DNA from: Hyphomicrobiales bacterium
GTDB taxonomy: Bacteria > Pseudomonadota > Alphaproteobacteria > Rhizobiales > Rhizobiaceae
NCBI GenBank assembly: GCA_900472395.1
Contig: UCHV01000014.1
Span: 186,001 to 250,000, forward strand
Direction: 5' to 3'
DNA: 64,000 nt
Below, piece after piece: positions 49,047-57,257 of the stretch (position 1 is the first letter of the stretch; each line of letters starts with the position of its first letter). The position numbers were made by a program, and so were the translations under genes. The notes beneath the pieces are model-generated. The model saw only the letters and a list, made by a program, of their open reading frames with translations, was not told the DNA's origin and made no database searches.

Positions 49047-50438
49047 ATGACCGACCTTTCCCCTGTTCTTTCCCGCGCCGACGAAAACCTGCCGGCAGCG
49101 CTTGAACGCCTGTTCGATCTTGTCCGTATCAAGTCGATCTCCACCGATCCGGCTTACAGGACCGATTGCGCCAAGGCGGCCGAATGGCTGGCGAATGAAC
49201 TGACGTCGCTTGGCTTCGAAGCTTCGGTACGGACCACACCTGGCCATCCGATGGTCGTCGGCCATCATGCCGCCTCAACGCCGTACGCACCGCATGTGTT
49301 GTTTTACGGCCATTACGACGTGCAGCCGGTCGATCCGATCGAGCTTTGGGAAAACGATCCGTTCGAGCCGGCCATCAAGGACCTCGGCAATGGCCGCAAG
49401 GTCCTGACCGGCCGTGGCACTGCCGATGACAAGGGCCAGCTGATGACCTTTGTCGAAGCCTGCCGCGCCTACAAGGATGTGCATGGCGCGCTGCCGATCC
49501 GCGTCACAATTCTGTTCGAGGGTGAAGAAGAATCCGGCTCGCCTTCGCTGAAACCTTTCCTTGAAGCCAATGCGGAAGAACTGAAGGCCGAGTTCGCGCT
49601 GGTTTGCGATACGGGCATGTGGGATAGCGATACGCCGGCAATTGCCGCAGCGCTTCGCGGTCTTGTCGGCGAAGAAATCACAATCACCGCCGCCGACCGC
49701 GACCTGCATTCCGGCCTCTACGGTGGCGCTGCCGCAAACCCGATCCACATCCTCACCAAGGCCATTGCCGGCCTTCGCGATGAGACGGGCCGCATCACGC
49801 TGCCGGGCTTTTACGAAGGTGTCGAGGAAACGCCGGAAAATATCAAGGCAAGCTGGGAAACGCTTGGCCGGTCATCGGCAAACTTTCTCGGCGAGATCGG
49901 CCTTTCGGAACCAGCAGGTGAAAAAGGCCGCTCGGTCCTGGAATTGACCTGGGCACGGCCTACCTGCGAGGTCAACGGCATCTGGGGTGGCTACACCGGC
50001 GACGGCTTCAAGACCGTGATCGCGGCCAAGGCGTCGGCGAAGATTTCCTTCCGTCTCGTCGGCACACAAGACCCGCAGAAAATTCGCGAATCGTTCCGCG
50101 CCTATATCCGTTCGCAGATCCCCGCAGATTGCTCGGTCGAGTTCCATGAGCACGGTGCATCGCCGGCGATCCAGCTCTCCTACGATTCACCGGCGCTGAC
50201 CAAGGCGAAAAACGCGCTGTCCGACGAATGGGCAAAACCGGCGGTCGTCATCGGCATGGGCGGCTCCATCCCGATCGTCGGTGATTTCCAGACCATGCTC
50301 GGCATGGATTCACTGCTCGTCGGCTTCGGTCTCAACGACGACCGCATCCATTCCCCGAACGAAAAATACGAGTTGAAGTCGTTCCACAAGGGCATCCGCT
50401 CGTGGGCACGCATCATCGAAGCGCTCGCCAAGCGCTGA
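49047..50438 (+). CDS. M20 family metallo-dipeptidase
   Basis: A 463-residue M20/M25/M40 peptidase (PepV/CNDP-like). The two-zinc site includes LFYGHYDVQPVD with the first His and Asp, GRGTADDKGQL with the bridging Asp, and FEGEEESGSPSL with the catalytic Glu pair. A dimerisation or lid domain lies in the middle (ADRDLHSGLYGG). It removes amino acids from dipeptides in the cytoplasm. I start at the ATG at 49047, the first that matches the family. A terminator follows 69 bases after the stop. Confidence 0.95.
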   Translation: MTDLSPVLSRADENLPAALERLFDLVRIKSISTDPAYRTDCAKAAEWLANELTSLGFEASVRTTPGHPMVVGHHAASTPYAPHVLFYGHYDVQPVDPIELWENDPFEPAIKDLGNGRKVLTGRGTADDKGQLMTFVEACRAYKDVHGALPIRVTILFEGEEESGSPSLKPFLEANAEELKAEFALVCDTGMWDSDTPAIAAALRGLVGEEITITAADRDLHSGLYGGAAANPIHILTKAIAGLRDETGRITLPGFYEGVEETPENIKASWETLGRSSANFLGEIGLSEPAGEKGRSVLELTWARPTCEVNGIWGGYTGDGFKTVIAAKASAKISFRLVGTQDPQKIRESFRAYIRSQIPADCSVEFHEHGASPAIQLSYDSPALTKAKNALSDEWAKPAVVIGMGGSIPIVGDFQTMLGMDSLLVGFGLNDDRIHSPNEKYELKSFHKGIRSWARIIEALAKR

Positions 50439-50506
50439 TTTTTCAGTGGCTCCAGTCTTTGCGCCGGGGCCACATTTTTAAGTTAAAGCATGATTTGAAA
50501 GCAAAA

Positions 50507-50528
50507 AAGGTCGGGCAAGCCCGACCTT
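50507..50528. terminator. terminator after the M20 peptidase gene
   Basis: AAGGTCGGG (50507-50515) pairs with CCCGACCTT (50520-50528) around CAAG, preceded by a run of A. The rest of the 343-base gap (50439-50781) holds only this, the csp terminator and AT-rich sequence. Confidence 0.85.
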
Positions 50529-50715
50529 TCGTATCCCGTTTCCAGCCTGCCATTACATCCGTGGTCAAACGAACGGGATCGGCACTTCTCAATCCGTCGG
50601 GCTTTTGGCCCGCGGTTATGAAGCGATCCTAGGCTGCAATAGTTAATATTTCGTTAACGACTAAATAAGCGTTTTGGATCGACACAGGCAGCGGCATGCC
50701 ATGTTCCAAAATGCA

Positions 50716-50740
50716 AGACGCGCCCACAAGGAGCGCGTCT
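50716..50740 (-). terminator. terminator after csp
   Basis: AGACGCGC (50716-50723) and GCGCGTCT (50733-50740) pair around a 9-base loop, and the minus-strand transcript continues into TTGCATTTT. It starts about 40 bases after the csp stop codon. Confidence 0.75.
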
Positions 50741-50781
50741 CGATATCATCGTTCCCCGGCATCAGGCCGGAAAGGCGCCAA

Positions 50782-50991
50782 TCAGGCAGCCTGAAGGTTG
50801 TCAGCCGAAACGCGGCCCGAACGCTTGTCCGTAACCAGTTCGAAGTTGATCTTCTGGCCATCCTTGAGACCGTTCATGCCAGCGCGTTCAACGGCCGAGA
50901 TGTGCACGAATACGTCCTGTGCGCCGTCGTCAGGCTGAATGAAGCCGAAGCCCTTGGTTGCATTGAACCACTTTACAGTACCGCTAGCCAT
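50782..50991 (-). CDS. csp: cold-shock family protein
   Basis: A 69-residue CspA-type protein, a single OB fold that binds single-stranded RNA and DNA. RNP1 KGFGFI is at 13-18 and RNP2 VFVHI at 27-31; the start [16 protein letters not shown] is the common one. AAAGGA precedes the ATG. A TTGACA at 51153-51158 with a TATACC 15 bases downstream could be its promoter, giving a leader of about 130 bases, which is common for cold-shock mRNAs and would allow structure-based control. The upstream neighbour on the same strand is a small RNA gene. Confidence 0.95.
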   Translation of the reverse strand: MASGTVKWFNATKGFGFIQPDDGAQDVFVHISAVERAGMNGLKDGQKINFELVTDKRSGRVSADNLQAA

Positions 50992-51131
50992 TACGAAGTC
51001 CTTTCACTCGCAAATATAAGCTTGCTCATCACCTCACCGGCGATGCGCGTCGATTCTCGTATTTGAAGGTAAGGTCTTGTAGCGCCGGGACGCCTTAGTG
51101 CCGCTTGCAAACAAATATCGATGTCAAGGCA

Positions 51132-51158
51132 GGTATATTTGAGCAGTCGGGATGTCAA
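51132..51158 (-). promoter_or_regulatory. likely csp promoter with long 5' leader
   Basis: On the minus strand TTGACA (51153-51158) is followed by TATACC (51132-51137). The spacing of 15 bases is short, so a TACCTG at 51130-51135 with 17 bases is an alternative -10. It leaves about 130-140 bases of leader before the csp ATG. Confidence 0.4.
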
Positions 51159-51237
51159 GTCACGGCAACGCCGCGCCGGCAATCCTGAATTGCATTAAAG
51201 TCGATAAATCAACCAAAATTGACGATGATCAAACACC

Positions 51238-51359
51238 GAAAATAAGAAACCCGGCGCGGGAGGAGGTGCGCCGGGTTCTTAATACTGACTAGCAACCGGG
51301 AGGAGGAGGTGTTGCCAGTCCAATCGGGCGACGCTGGGAGGAGGAGTGCGTCGCTTCGA
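51238..51359 (-). ncRNA. alpha-r14 / NfeR1-like (cuckoo RNA type) trans-acting small RNA
   Basis: The minus-strand RNA of about 122 bases would fold into three hairpins: 51323-51360, 51287-51320 and 51248-51277. Each loop carries CCUCCUCCC or a one-repeat extension, an anti-Shine-Dalgarno sequence. The last has a perfect 10-base-pair stem and is followed by TTTCTTATTTT, an intrinsic terminator. In the middle stem one position is A against C on the plus strand but U-G on the minus strand, so the minus strand is the RNA. TATATT at 51367-51372 can be the -10 box. NfeR1 of Sinorhizobium meliloti, 123 bases, has the same layout and represses mRNAs of transport genes. Confidence 0.85.
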
Positions 51360-51480
51360 TGTTTGTAATATACGCGGATTTCGCTCAAAAAACAGACAGC
51401 CTTTCGCAGCGCAGCCATGTGCTTGACGCATACCTATTTACGGCCTTGCCGTGGATCTGCCTCGCCGATAGGCTGCATTC

Positions 51481-51963
51481 ATGTCTATTGAATCCGTTCG
51501 CGCCTTCTTCGCCGCAAATGCTCCGGATATCGTTGTCCTCCAGACGGATACCAGTTCCGCAACCGTTGCCCTGGCGGCCCAGGCACATGGCGTGGAAGCA
51601 GACCAGATTGCCAAGACCCTTTGCCTGCGTGCCGGGGATACTGTCCTGTTGCTGGTGACTGCCGGGACGCGCCGTATAGACAACCGCAAATTTCGCGATC
51701 GTTTTTCGGCCAAACCGCGCATGCTGGAGGCGGAGGAAGTCTCTCAGTTGACCAGCCACCCTGTCGGTGGGGTGTGTCCATTTGGATTGCCGGCGCCGAT
51801 GCCCGTGTTTTGCGATATTTCGCTGAAGGACCACGAGATCGTCGTGCCTGCCGCCGGAGCCACGAACTCTGCAGTTCGCATTCAACCCGATCAGATGGCG
51901 GAACTGGTATCCGCCATCTGGGTAGACGTGTGTGACGTCCCTAAACCACCTGCGGCCACTTAA
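51481..51963 (+). CDS. YbaK/EbsC-family aminoacyl-tRNA deacylase
   Basis: A 160-residue editing-type protein. K45 in IAKTL is the catalytic lysine position of YbaK, and GGVCPFGLP with the following VFCDISL is the family block. Members hydrolyse mischarged aminoacyl-tRNA (for example Cys-tRNA-Pro or Ala-tRNA-Pro) in trans; which one this uses is not clear. Its TAA stop (51961-51963) overlaps the opposing gene's stop (51960-51962), so the two 3' ends overlap by four bases. Confidence 0.9.
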   Translation: MSIESVRAFFAANAPDIVVLQTDTSSATVALAAQAHGVEADQIAKTLCLRAGDTVLLLVTAGTRRIDNRKFRDRFSAKPRMLEAEEVSQLTSHPVGGVCPFGLPAPMPVFCDISLKDHEIVVPAAGATNSAVRIQPDQMAELVSAIWVDVCDVPKPPAAT

Positions 51964-52319
51964 TAATAGCGGCGATACCAGGCTTCCTTCTGCTCGGCGG
52001 CAGTCGAGGCCACCAGATAACCGATGCCGAAACCGATAGCGCCGATCAGCGTGAACAACGTGGTTGCCGCAGCGGGATGCTCGCGAATGGCGCCGGCAGC
52101 AGAGACAGCTTCGTCCTGAACATAATGAGCAGCGTTGCTGGCGCGACGTGAAACGTTCTCGTAAGCTTCGCCGCTTTTCTGAGCCAGATTTTCACGGATG
52201 GATGCGATTTCAGCGCGCAACGTCGCCACTTCGCTTTTGAAGGTTTCATTCATTTCGGAACTGGACAGATCGTCGATATCGGTCTTGCGAACGGGTTTCA
52301 TTCCAATGGCCTCCGGCAT
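51960..52319 (-). CDS. DUF883-like (ElaB/YqjD type) membrane-anchored stress protein
   Basis: A 119-residue protein started at the ATG at 52317-52319, with GGAGG seven bases before it. An N-terminal coiled-coil-like helix (about 25-60, EVATLRAEIASIRENLAQ) and an amphipathic segment are followed by one C-terminal helix, TTLFTLIGAIGFGIGYLVAS. This is the layout of YqjD and ElaB, tail-anchored proteins that bind ribosomes in stationary phase. A GGAAC-N17-GTT promoter element about 50 bases upstream suggests control by EcfG. It converges with the YbaK gene. Confidence 0.75.
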   Translation of the reverse strand: MPEAIGMKPVRKTDIDDLSSSEMNETFKSEVATLRAEIASIRENLAQKSGEAYENVSRRASNAAHYVQDEAVSAAGAIREHPAAATTLFTLIGAIGFGIGYLVASTAAEQKEAWYRRYY

Positions 52320-52365
52320 GATTGCCTCCAAACAGTTTGCGTGAACGGGGTGTGTGAGCACGGTC

Positions 52366-52390
52366 AACTTGCAGGAAGCAGATAGGTTCC
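52366..52390 (-). promoter_or_regulatory. candidate EcfG general-stress promoter
   Basis: On the minus strand GGAAC (52386-52390) is followed after 16 bases by AGTT (52366-52369), that is GGAAC-N17-GTT. It lies 47 bases before the ATG of the DUF883-like gene. Confidence 0.5.
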
Positions 52391-52546
52391 CGAATGGATG
52401 CAATGACAACCCAGCCGAGGCTACATCAGCTGCCTTGCCACGTTTTTGCCGCAATGCGATTCGGCTGGTTGTCCTGTCGAGGGCAAAGAAATACCGGCCC
52501 TTGAAGACCGGTGCGGATCAAATGGAAAGGTTATGAAAAAGCGGGA

Positions 52547-52756
52547 CTATCGGCTTTGAGCCAGAGTTTCAGCCAAGTGAGAAAGAGCCTCTTTTTCGCT
52601 CATCCCCTTTTGAAGAGAGTTCACCAGAATAAGAGCAAGCGCCTCTCCATCAGGGCTATCCTTGCTGATCCGATGTTCCGTGCAGGCGTTGTCGAAAACC
52701 TGCTGAAGAAGACTGAGCTGATCCGGATTGACCGGCTGTCGAACTTGAGTGCGCAT
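52547..52756 (-). CDS. small protein of unknown function
   Basis: A 69-residue soluble helical protein. The start at 52754-52756 is preferred because GGAGG lies five bases upstream; an ATG four codons earlier has only a poor site. The sequence has a block SLLQQVFDNACTEHRI and ends LAETLAQSR, with the look of small alphaproteobacterial stress-associated proteins, but I cannot name a family. It lies between stress-type genes on the same strand. Confidence 0.65.
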   Translation of the reverse strand: MRTQVRQPVNPDQLSLLQQVFDNACTEHRISKDSPDGEALALILVNSLQKGMSEKEALSHLAETLAQSR

Positions 52757-53044
52757 GAAAACCTCCATCGCTCCCGGCGTCCCCCGCCGGGCGTTGGCTA
52801 CTGTGCATACGTCGAGACGTCTGCTAGGTGCCGCACCTTCCTCGAAAATAAAGGCACCAATTGGACTGATCCGCGGCCCAGTTCCCTGAGATGGTTTGAG
52901 CAAAAAGCGCAGCCCTTGCGGGCAGCACCTTGCAGCCAAACCCGCCGGAGGCGCAACTACAACTAATAATGGGTAATTTAACAGATCACCACACTCTTAA
53001 TTGTAAAATCAGACATGAGCAAAATCATGCCTGCTGACGAGGTA

Positions 53045-53299
53045 TCAGCTTGAATGAATAGGAACGTCGTTCACTGCATGTTCAAACTGCACACGCGCTT
53101 CTTCTACGGTCTTGCGGCCATCGAGTGCAGCGCGGCAAACGCTCCGCGCACGAACGAATTCCATACCGCGTGAAAAAGGCCACTGTTCGGTCATCATCGC
53201 AAGAGCATCATGCGGGCCCTTGATCATTTGCTTGTCCGTATTTCCAACAGCAACACAGACCGGCGTAGTCCACTGAGATTTAGCCTGAACTTCGAGCAT
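53045..53299 (-). CDS. DUF982 domain protein (copy 2)
   Basis: An 84-residue DUF982 protein. It has the family pattern: WTTPVCVAVGN, then IKGPHDALAMMTEQWPFSRG, then RAALDGRKTVEEARVQFEHA. GGGGAGGA precedes the ATG. A full EcfG consensus (GGAAC-N17-CGTT) ends 30 bases upstream, so this copy is very likely part of the general stress response, which gives a hint of role for a family with none assigned. Confidence 0.82.
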   Translation of the reverse strand: MLEVQAKSQWTTPVCVAVGNTDKQMIKGPHDALAMMTEQWPFSRGMEFVRARSVCRAALDGRKTVEEARVQFEHAVNDVPIHSS

Positions 53300-53328
53300 C
53301 GGATCCTCCCCTGAGCACAGCCAACCTA

Positions 53329-53354
53329 AACGCTTCAGCAGCGTAAACGGTTCC
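53329..53354 (-). promoter_or_regulatory. EcfG general-stress promoter for the DUF982 gene
   Basis: On the minus strand GGAAC (53350-53354) is followed after exactly 17 bases by CGTT (53329-53332), a full consensus match. It ends 30 bases before the ATG. Confidence 0.65.
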
Positions 53355-53408
53355 TGATAAAAACACCAGAAAAGGATGGTCTAACACCGCCATCCGTCAA
53401 GGTCGGGA

Positions 53409-53651
53409 TCAACCTCGCCACGAACGGCCATATGTATGAGAACCGGACCCCAACAGATAACCAGCCATCAGCCCGATAAGCCCGACGGCCAGCATTGCGG
53501 AGCCGGTGGCAACGGGATGATCTACGGCATGCGCTGCCATCATTCCGGTTTCATCCTTGACACGACTGACGACCTTTTTTGCCCTTTCTCCCGCGTGATC
53601 CCTTTTTGTCAGGTCTCCCGTAAAGCCTGCATTCAGATCCATTCGCTCCAT
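53409..53651 (-). CDS. small membrane-anchored stress-type protein
   Basis: An 80-residue protein started at the ATG at 53649-53651, with AAGGAGG eight bases before it. A charged N-terminal half (GDLTKRDHAGERAKKVVSRV) is followed by one helix, ATGSAMLAVGLIGLMAGYLL, and a short Gly/Arg tail. It resembles the DUF883 type in layout (soluble helix plus C-terminal anchor, with the HPVATGSA segment), so it may be a shorter relative of the gene at 51960-52319. An EcfG-type promoter lies 34 bases upstream. Confidence 0.7.
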   Translation of the reverse strand: MERMDLNAGFTGDLTKRDHAGERAKKVVSRVKDETGMMAAHAVDHPVATGSAMLAVGLIGLMAGYLLGSGSHTYGRSWRG

Positions 53652-53684
53652 CACCTGCCTCCTTGAAGATGAAATTCGAGAGAC

Positions 53685-53709
53685 AACACGATCGACCGCC
53701 ATCTGTTCC
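53685..53709 (-). promoter_or_regulatory. candidate EcfG general-stress promoter
   Basis: On the minus strand GGAAC (53705-53709) is followed after 16 bases by TGTT (53685-53688), that is GGAAC-N17-GTT. It ends 34 bases before the ATG of the small anchored protein. Confidence 0.55.
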
Positions 53710-53823
53710 GCCCGAGCAAACGAGCCGCAATTTCACGAAGACGTGCTCGGAAGTTGCATTGCTTTTCGCAAGTGCGGCAAACAAAGGAATTCGTTTTCTT
53801 TTTTCTCCCGGAGCACATTGCCT

Positions 53824-54231
53824 ATGCAAAACAATCTCAATAACGCACAACCCGCCCTCCTCAGTGCTTTGCGCATCGCGCTTGGTCTCGTAATATTCTC
53901 CTACGGCACGGCTAAAATCTTTCATTTTCATGCTGGTAATTTCACGCCGTCTACCGGCTCCCTCCCCTGGATCGCCGGTCTTCTGGAACTCACGCTCGGC
54001 TTCCTCTTCCTCGTAGGCTTCCAGACACGCATTGCCGCTTTCATATTGTCTGGCCTGATGGCATCCGCCTATTTCATCGGCCATTTTCCGAAGAGCTTCT
54101 TCCCGACCGAAAACAATGGCGGCGCAGCTGCGGTCTACTGTTTCGTTTTCCTTTATTTCGTTGCGGCCGGCGCCGGCCCGTTCAGTGTCGATGCCAAGCT
54201 TTCCGGCACACGCTCGCCAAAAACGGCCTGA
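53824..54231 (+). CDS. DoxX-family membrane protein
   Basis: A 135-residue four-helix membrane protein of the DoxX/DoxD-like family. Helices are near 16-34, 50-70, 74-94 and 103-123; the opening helix LRIALGLVIFSYGTAKIFHF is typical. The ATG at 53824 is the likely start, as the upstream open stretch does not look coding. Family members are linked to oxidative stress and quinone or thiosulphate metabolism, but the role of this subgroup is not known. It is divergent from the stress genes and upstream of the penicillin-binding protein gene. Confidence 0.85.
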   Translation: MQNNLNNAQPALLSALRIALGLVIFSYGTAKIFHFHAGNFTPSTGSLPWIAGLLELTLGFLFLVGFQTRIAAFILSGLMASAYFIGHFPKSFFPTENNGGAAAVYCFVFLYFVAAGAGPFSVDAKLSGTRSPKTA

Positions 54232-54419
54232 CCAAGCACCGGGAGACGCGGGCCGCATGGCCGCGTCTCTCACCCCTCCGCCCGAAGCTGCGAGCCTTAA
54301 TGCCTCCTTAAATCGCCGCATTTACAATTCATTGGAAATATTGGGCAAGGAAACACGCGCACACCCGGACTTGATATCGACGGCGTGTGCCTGACAAAAT
54401 TGGGGCACTACCGGTCCGC

Positions 54420-57047
54420 ATGGCATCCAGATCAAAGTCAAATGAACGCGTCGAGCCATCCTTCGAGGACGAGGCAGAGCAGGATTCCGACTTCCGCCTG
54501 GATGATGAAGACCGAATTTCAGGCAGGGGCCGATCTTCGAAGGGCAAAACCAAACCTGCAGCCCCGGCGAAAAAATCCACCCGTAAAACCAAGGAAGCTC
54601 GCCAATCCGGCGGATTGTTCGGTTTCATCCGGTCTGTCGTCTACTGGTGCATCGTGCTCGGCATCTGGACCGGTATCGGCGTGGGCGGTCTTGTCATCTA
54701 TTACGGATCGAAAATGCCGAGCGCCAGTTCCTGGACGATCCCCGATCGGCCACCGAACATCAAGATCACCGCGCTCGACGGGCAGGTGATTGCCAACCGC
54801 GGCGCGACCGGTGGCGAAGCCTTGGCGCTGGAAGAAATGTCGCCCTACCTTCCGCAGGCCGTCATATCCATCGAGGACCGTCGTTTCTATTCGCATTTCG
54901 GCATCGATCCGCCCGGCCTTGCGCGCGCCTTCGTCAACAACTTGACCGGCCAGCCGATCCAGGGCGGCTCCACCATTACCCAGCAGCTGGCCAAGAACCT
55001 TTTCCTGTCCCCGGACCGCACATTCGAGCGCAAGATCCAGGAAGTTCTGCTGGCCTTCTGGCTGGAGCAGAAATTCACCAAGGACCAGATCCTTGCCATG
55101 TACTTGAACCGGGTATTTTTCGGTTCGGGCGCATATGGCGTTGAAGCGGCGTCACGACGTTACTTCAACAAGTCGGCACGGGACGTCAATCTGGGGGAAG
55201 CGGCCACGATTGCCGGCCTTTTGAAGGCGCCTTCCCGCCTGTCCCCCGCCCGCGACCCGGAAGCGGCCGAAGCCCGCGCACAGGTCGTTCTCGGCACCAT
55301 GCAGGAAGAAGGCTATATCTCCGAAAGCGACCTGAAAACGGCGATGTCGCAGCCACCGACCAAGGCAAAACGCTACTGGTCCGGCGCGCAGCATTACGCG
55401 GCCGATATGGTTGTCGATGAAGTGAAACGGCTCGTCGGCGACATCAAGACCGACGTCAATGTCGAGACCACGATAGACCTTTCTCTTGAAGAGAAAGCCG
55501 AGAAGGCCCTGACCGATGTCCTCACGAAAGAGGGCAGCAAGCTCAATGCCTCGCAGGCGGCACTGGTCTCGGTCGATGCGACGGGCGCCATCCGTGCGTT
55601 GGTCGGCGGCAGGGATTACACGGAAAGCCAGTTCAACCGTGCGGTTACGGCCAAGCGCCAACCCGGTTCGGCGTTCAAACCTTTCGTCTATGCAGCAGCC
55701 CTCGAAGCCGGCGCGCGGCCGGACACCGTCTACAATGACGGGCCGGTGAAGATCGGCAACTGGACGCCGGAAAACTTCGACCAGAAATACCGCGGCCCGG
55801 TGACGCTTTCGACAGCGCTGACCAATTCGCTCAACACGATTGCGGCCCAGCTTGTGAACCAGGTGGGTCCTACTAATGTCATCCAGCTTGCCCACCGCGT
55901 CGGCATCGATTCGGAATTGCAGTCGAATGCGTCGATCGCGCTCGGCACGTCAGAAGTGTCGCTGCTGGAACTGACCTCCTCCTACGCGCCCTTCATGAAT
56001 GGCGGCTTCAAGGCGGCACCGCATATCGTTACCCGCATCACCGATCCGGACGGCAAGGTTCTTTATCAGGCGGAATTTCAGAATCCGCCGCGCGTCTTGA
56101 GCGAAACCGTAGCCGCCACCATGAACAACATGATGAGCCGTGTCGTCATGGAAGGCACGGGCAAGAATGCACGTCTGAAAAACTGGCAGGTGGCAGGCAA
56201 GTCGGGCACGACGCAATCGTTTCGTGACGCACTATTTGTCGGTTACACCAGCATCCTCACCACCGGCATATGGTTCGGCAATGACGACGGCGCACCGATG
56301 AAGAAAGTCACCGGTGGCGGGCTGCCGGCGAAGGCGTGGAAGGAATACATGACGGCGGCAATGAGCGGTTACACGCCGACGCCGCTTTACGGAAGCGGCG
56401 CCGGCTTCATCCTGCCGCCGGCGGCAGAACAGCCACCGCAGCAGACGACCTTGGGCGATCTGATATCCGGCGTTCTGCCGGGCGCAGGCAGCGATCCGGC
56501 GCCGATCGACGATACGGGCGAATTCCCCCCGGCGCCGACGCCGGCCCAGCCCGCTCAAAACCAGGCGGACCCGAACCCTTATCCGCAAAACCCGTCTATG
56601 CAGGCGCAACCGCAGCAACAGCCGCGCCCACAGCCCATCCAGCAAGCACAACCGCGCCCGCAACAGCAGCAGAGACCGCAGCCGCAGCAAGGCGCGCCCG
56701 TGCCGGCGAATGTGCGACCGAACGATCGAGGCTACACACCGCCGGGCAACACGCCGGGTGATCGTTATGACCAGCGCGAATACCGACCGGAAAATCAGCC
56801 TGGCTACGAACCCGAATATCGCCCGCGGGACCGCGAGGTGCGGGATTACCGCGAATATCGTGGCGGTTATGGCGATCGCGACGGTGCGCCTGTTCCCCCC
56901 GGGGATGTCGGCGGCGATTACGGCAACTATATCCCGCCCGGCGACGTGGGAGGCGATGGCTACATTCCACCGGACAACCGGGGCTATGAGCAGCCGCACC
57001 CAATGCCGCGCCGAACGACGCTTTTCGACATCCTGACAGGGCAGTGA
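54420..57047 (+). CDS. class A penicillin-binding protein (PBP1A type)
   Basis: An 875-residue bifunctional murein synthase. After a charged cytoplasmic tail and one helix (about 68-92) comes the GT51 glycosyltransferase with ISIEDRRFYSHFGIDPPG and the GGSTITQQLAKNLFLSP block. The transpeptidase has the SxxK serine in QPGSAFKPFVY, SLN in TNSLNT and KSGT as the KTG box. The last 160 residues are low complexity: Pro/Gln-rich, then Arg/Tyr/Asp-rich, with PPGDVGGD repeated twice. A GTG at 54387 could add 11 residues; I prefer the ATG. Confidence 0.93.
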   Translation: MASRSKSNERVEPSFEDEAEQDSDFRLDDEDRISGRGRSSKGKTKPAAPAKKSTRKTKEARQSGGLFGFIRSVVYWCIVLGIWTGIGVGGLVIYYGSKMPSASSWTIPDRPPNIKITALDGQVIANRGATGGEALALEEMSPYLPQAVISIEDRRFYSHFGIDPPGLARAFVNNLTGQPIQGGSTITQQLAKNLFLSPDRTFERKIQEVLLAFWLEQKFTKDQILAMYLNRVFFGSGAYGVEAASRRYFNKSARDVNLGEAATIAGLLKAPSRLSPARDPEAAEARAQVVLGTMQEEGYISESDLKTAMSQPPTKAKRYWSGAQHYAADMVVDEVKRLVGDIKTDVNVETTIDLSLEEKAEKALTDVLTKEGSKLNASQAALVSVDATGAIRALVGGRDYTESQFNRAVTAKRQPGSAFKPFVYAAALEAGARPDTVYNDGPVKIGNWTPENFDQKYRGPVTLSTALTNSLNTIAAQLVNQVGPTNVIQLAHRVGIDSELQSNASIALGTSEVSLLELTSSYAPFMNGGFKAAPHIVTRITDPDGKVLYQAEFQNPPRVLSETVAATMNNMMSRVVMEGTGKNARLKNWQVAGKSGTTQSFRDALFVGYTSILTTGIWFGNDDGAPMKKVTGGGLPAKAWKEYMTAAMSGYTPTPLYGSGAGFILPPAAEQPPQQTTLGDLISGVLPGAGSDPAPIDDTGEFPPAPTPAQPAQNQADPNPYPQNPSMQAQPQQQPRPQPIQQAQPRPQQQQRPQPQQGAPVPANVRPNDRGYTPPGNTPGDRYDQREYRPENQPGYEPEYRPRDREVRDYREYRGGYGDRDGAPVPPGDVGGDYGNYIPPGDVGGDGYIPPDNRGYEQPHPMPRRTTLFDILTGQ

Positions 57048-57120
57048 CACCGCCTGGCCGTCCTGCGAAGTAAAGGCGCAGCAAACTCCTATTTTTGCTG
57101 ACATTCGCGTGAATTCCCGC

Positions 57121-57149
57121 CTTGCAGTCGGAAAAACCCGTCCTTATAT
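57121..57149 (+). promoter_or_regulatory. RpoH (sigma-32) heat-shock promoter of dnaK
   Basis: CTTG (57121-57124) followed after 18 bases by CTTATAT (57143-57149) matches the alphaproteobacterial heat-shock consensus CTTG-N17/18-CYTATNT. It lies about 110 bases upstream of the dnaK ATG. Confidence 0.8.
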
Positions 57150-57257
57150 ACGCCGCATGTCCGCAGCGCAGACTGCGGAAAACCATCCCAGTCGAGGAAC
57201 TGTCAGCGGAATGCCTGCACGGGGTTCCGACAGTTCGCTTAAAGGAGAGAAGAAGAC

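Noticed and set aside
51240..51360. Three GGGAGGAGG stretches that look like tandem ribosome binding sites or a G-quadruplex on the plus strand
   Set aside because: Each is enclosed by inverted repeats, no start codon follows at a fixed distance, and a base pair that fits only the minus strand shows the functional molecule is the opposite-strand RNA.
52866..52892. GGAAC on the minus strand before the 69-residue gene
   Set aside because: No GTT at 16-17 bases spacing and too far (130 bases) from the ATG.
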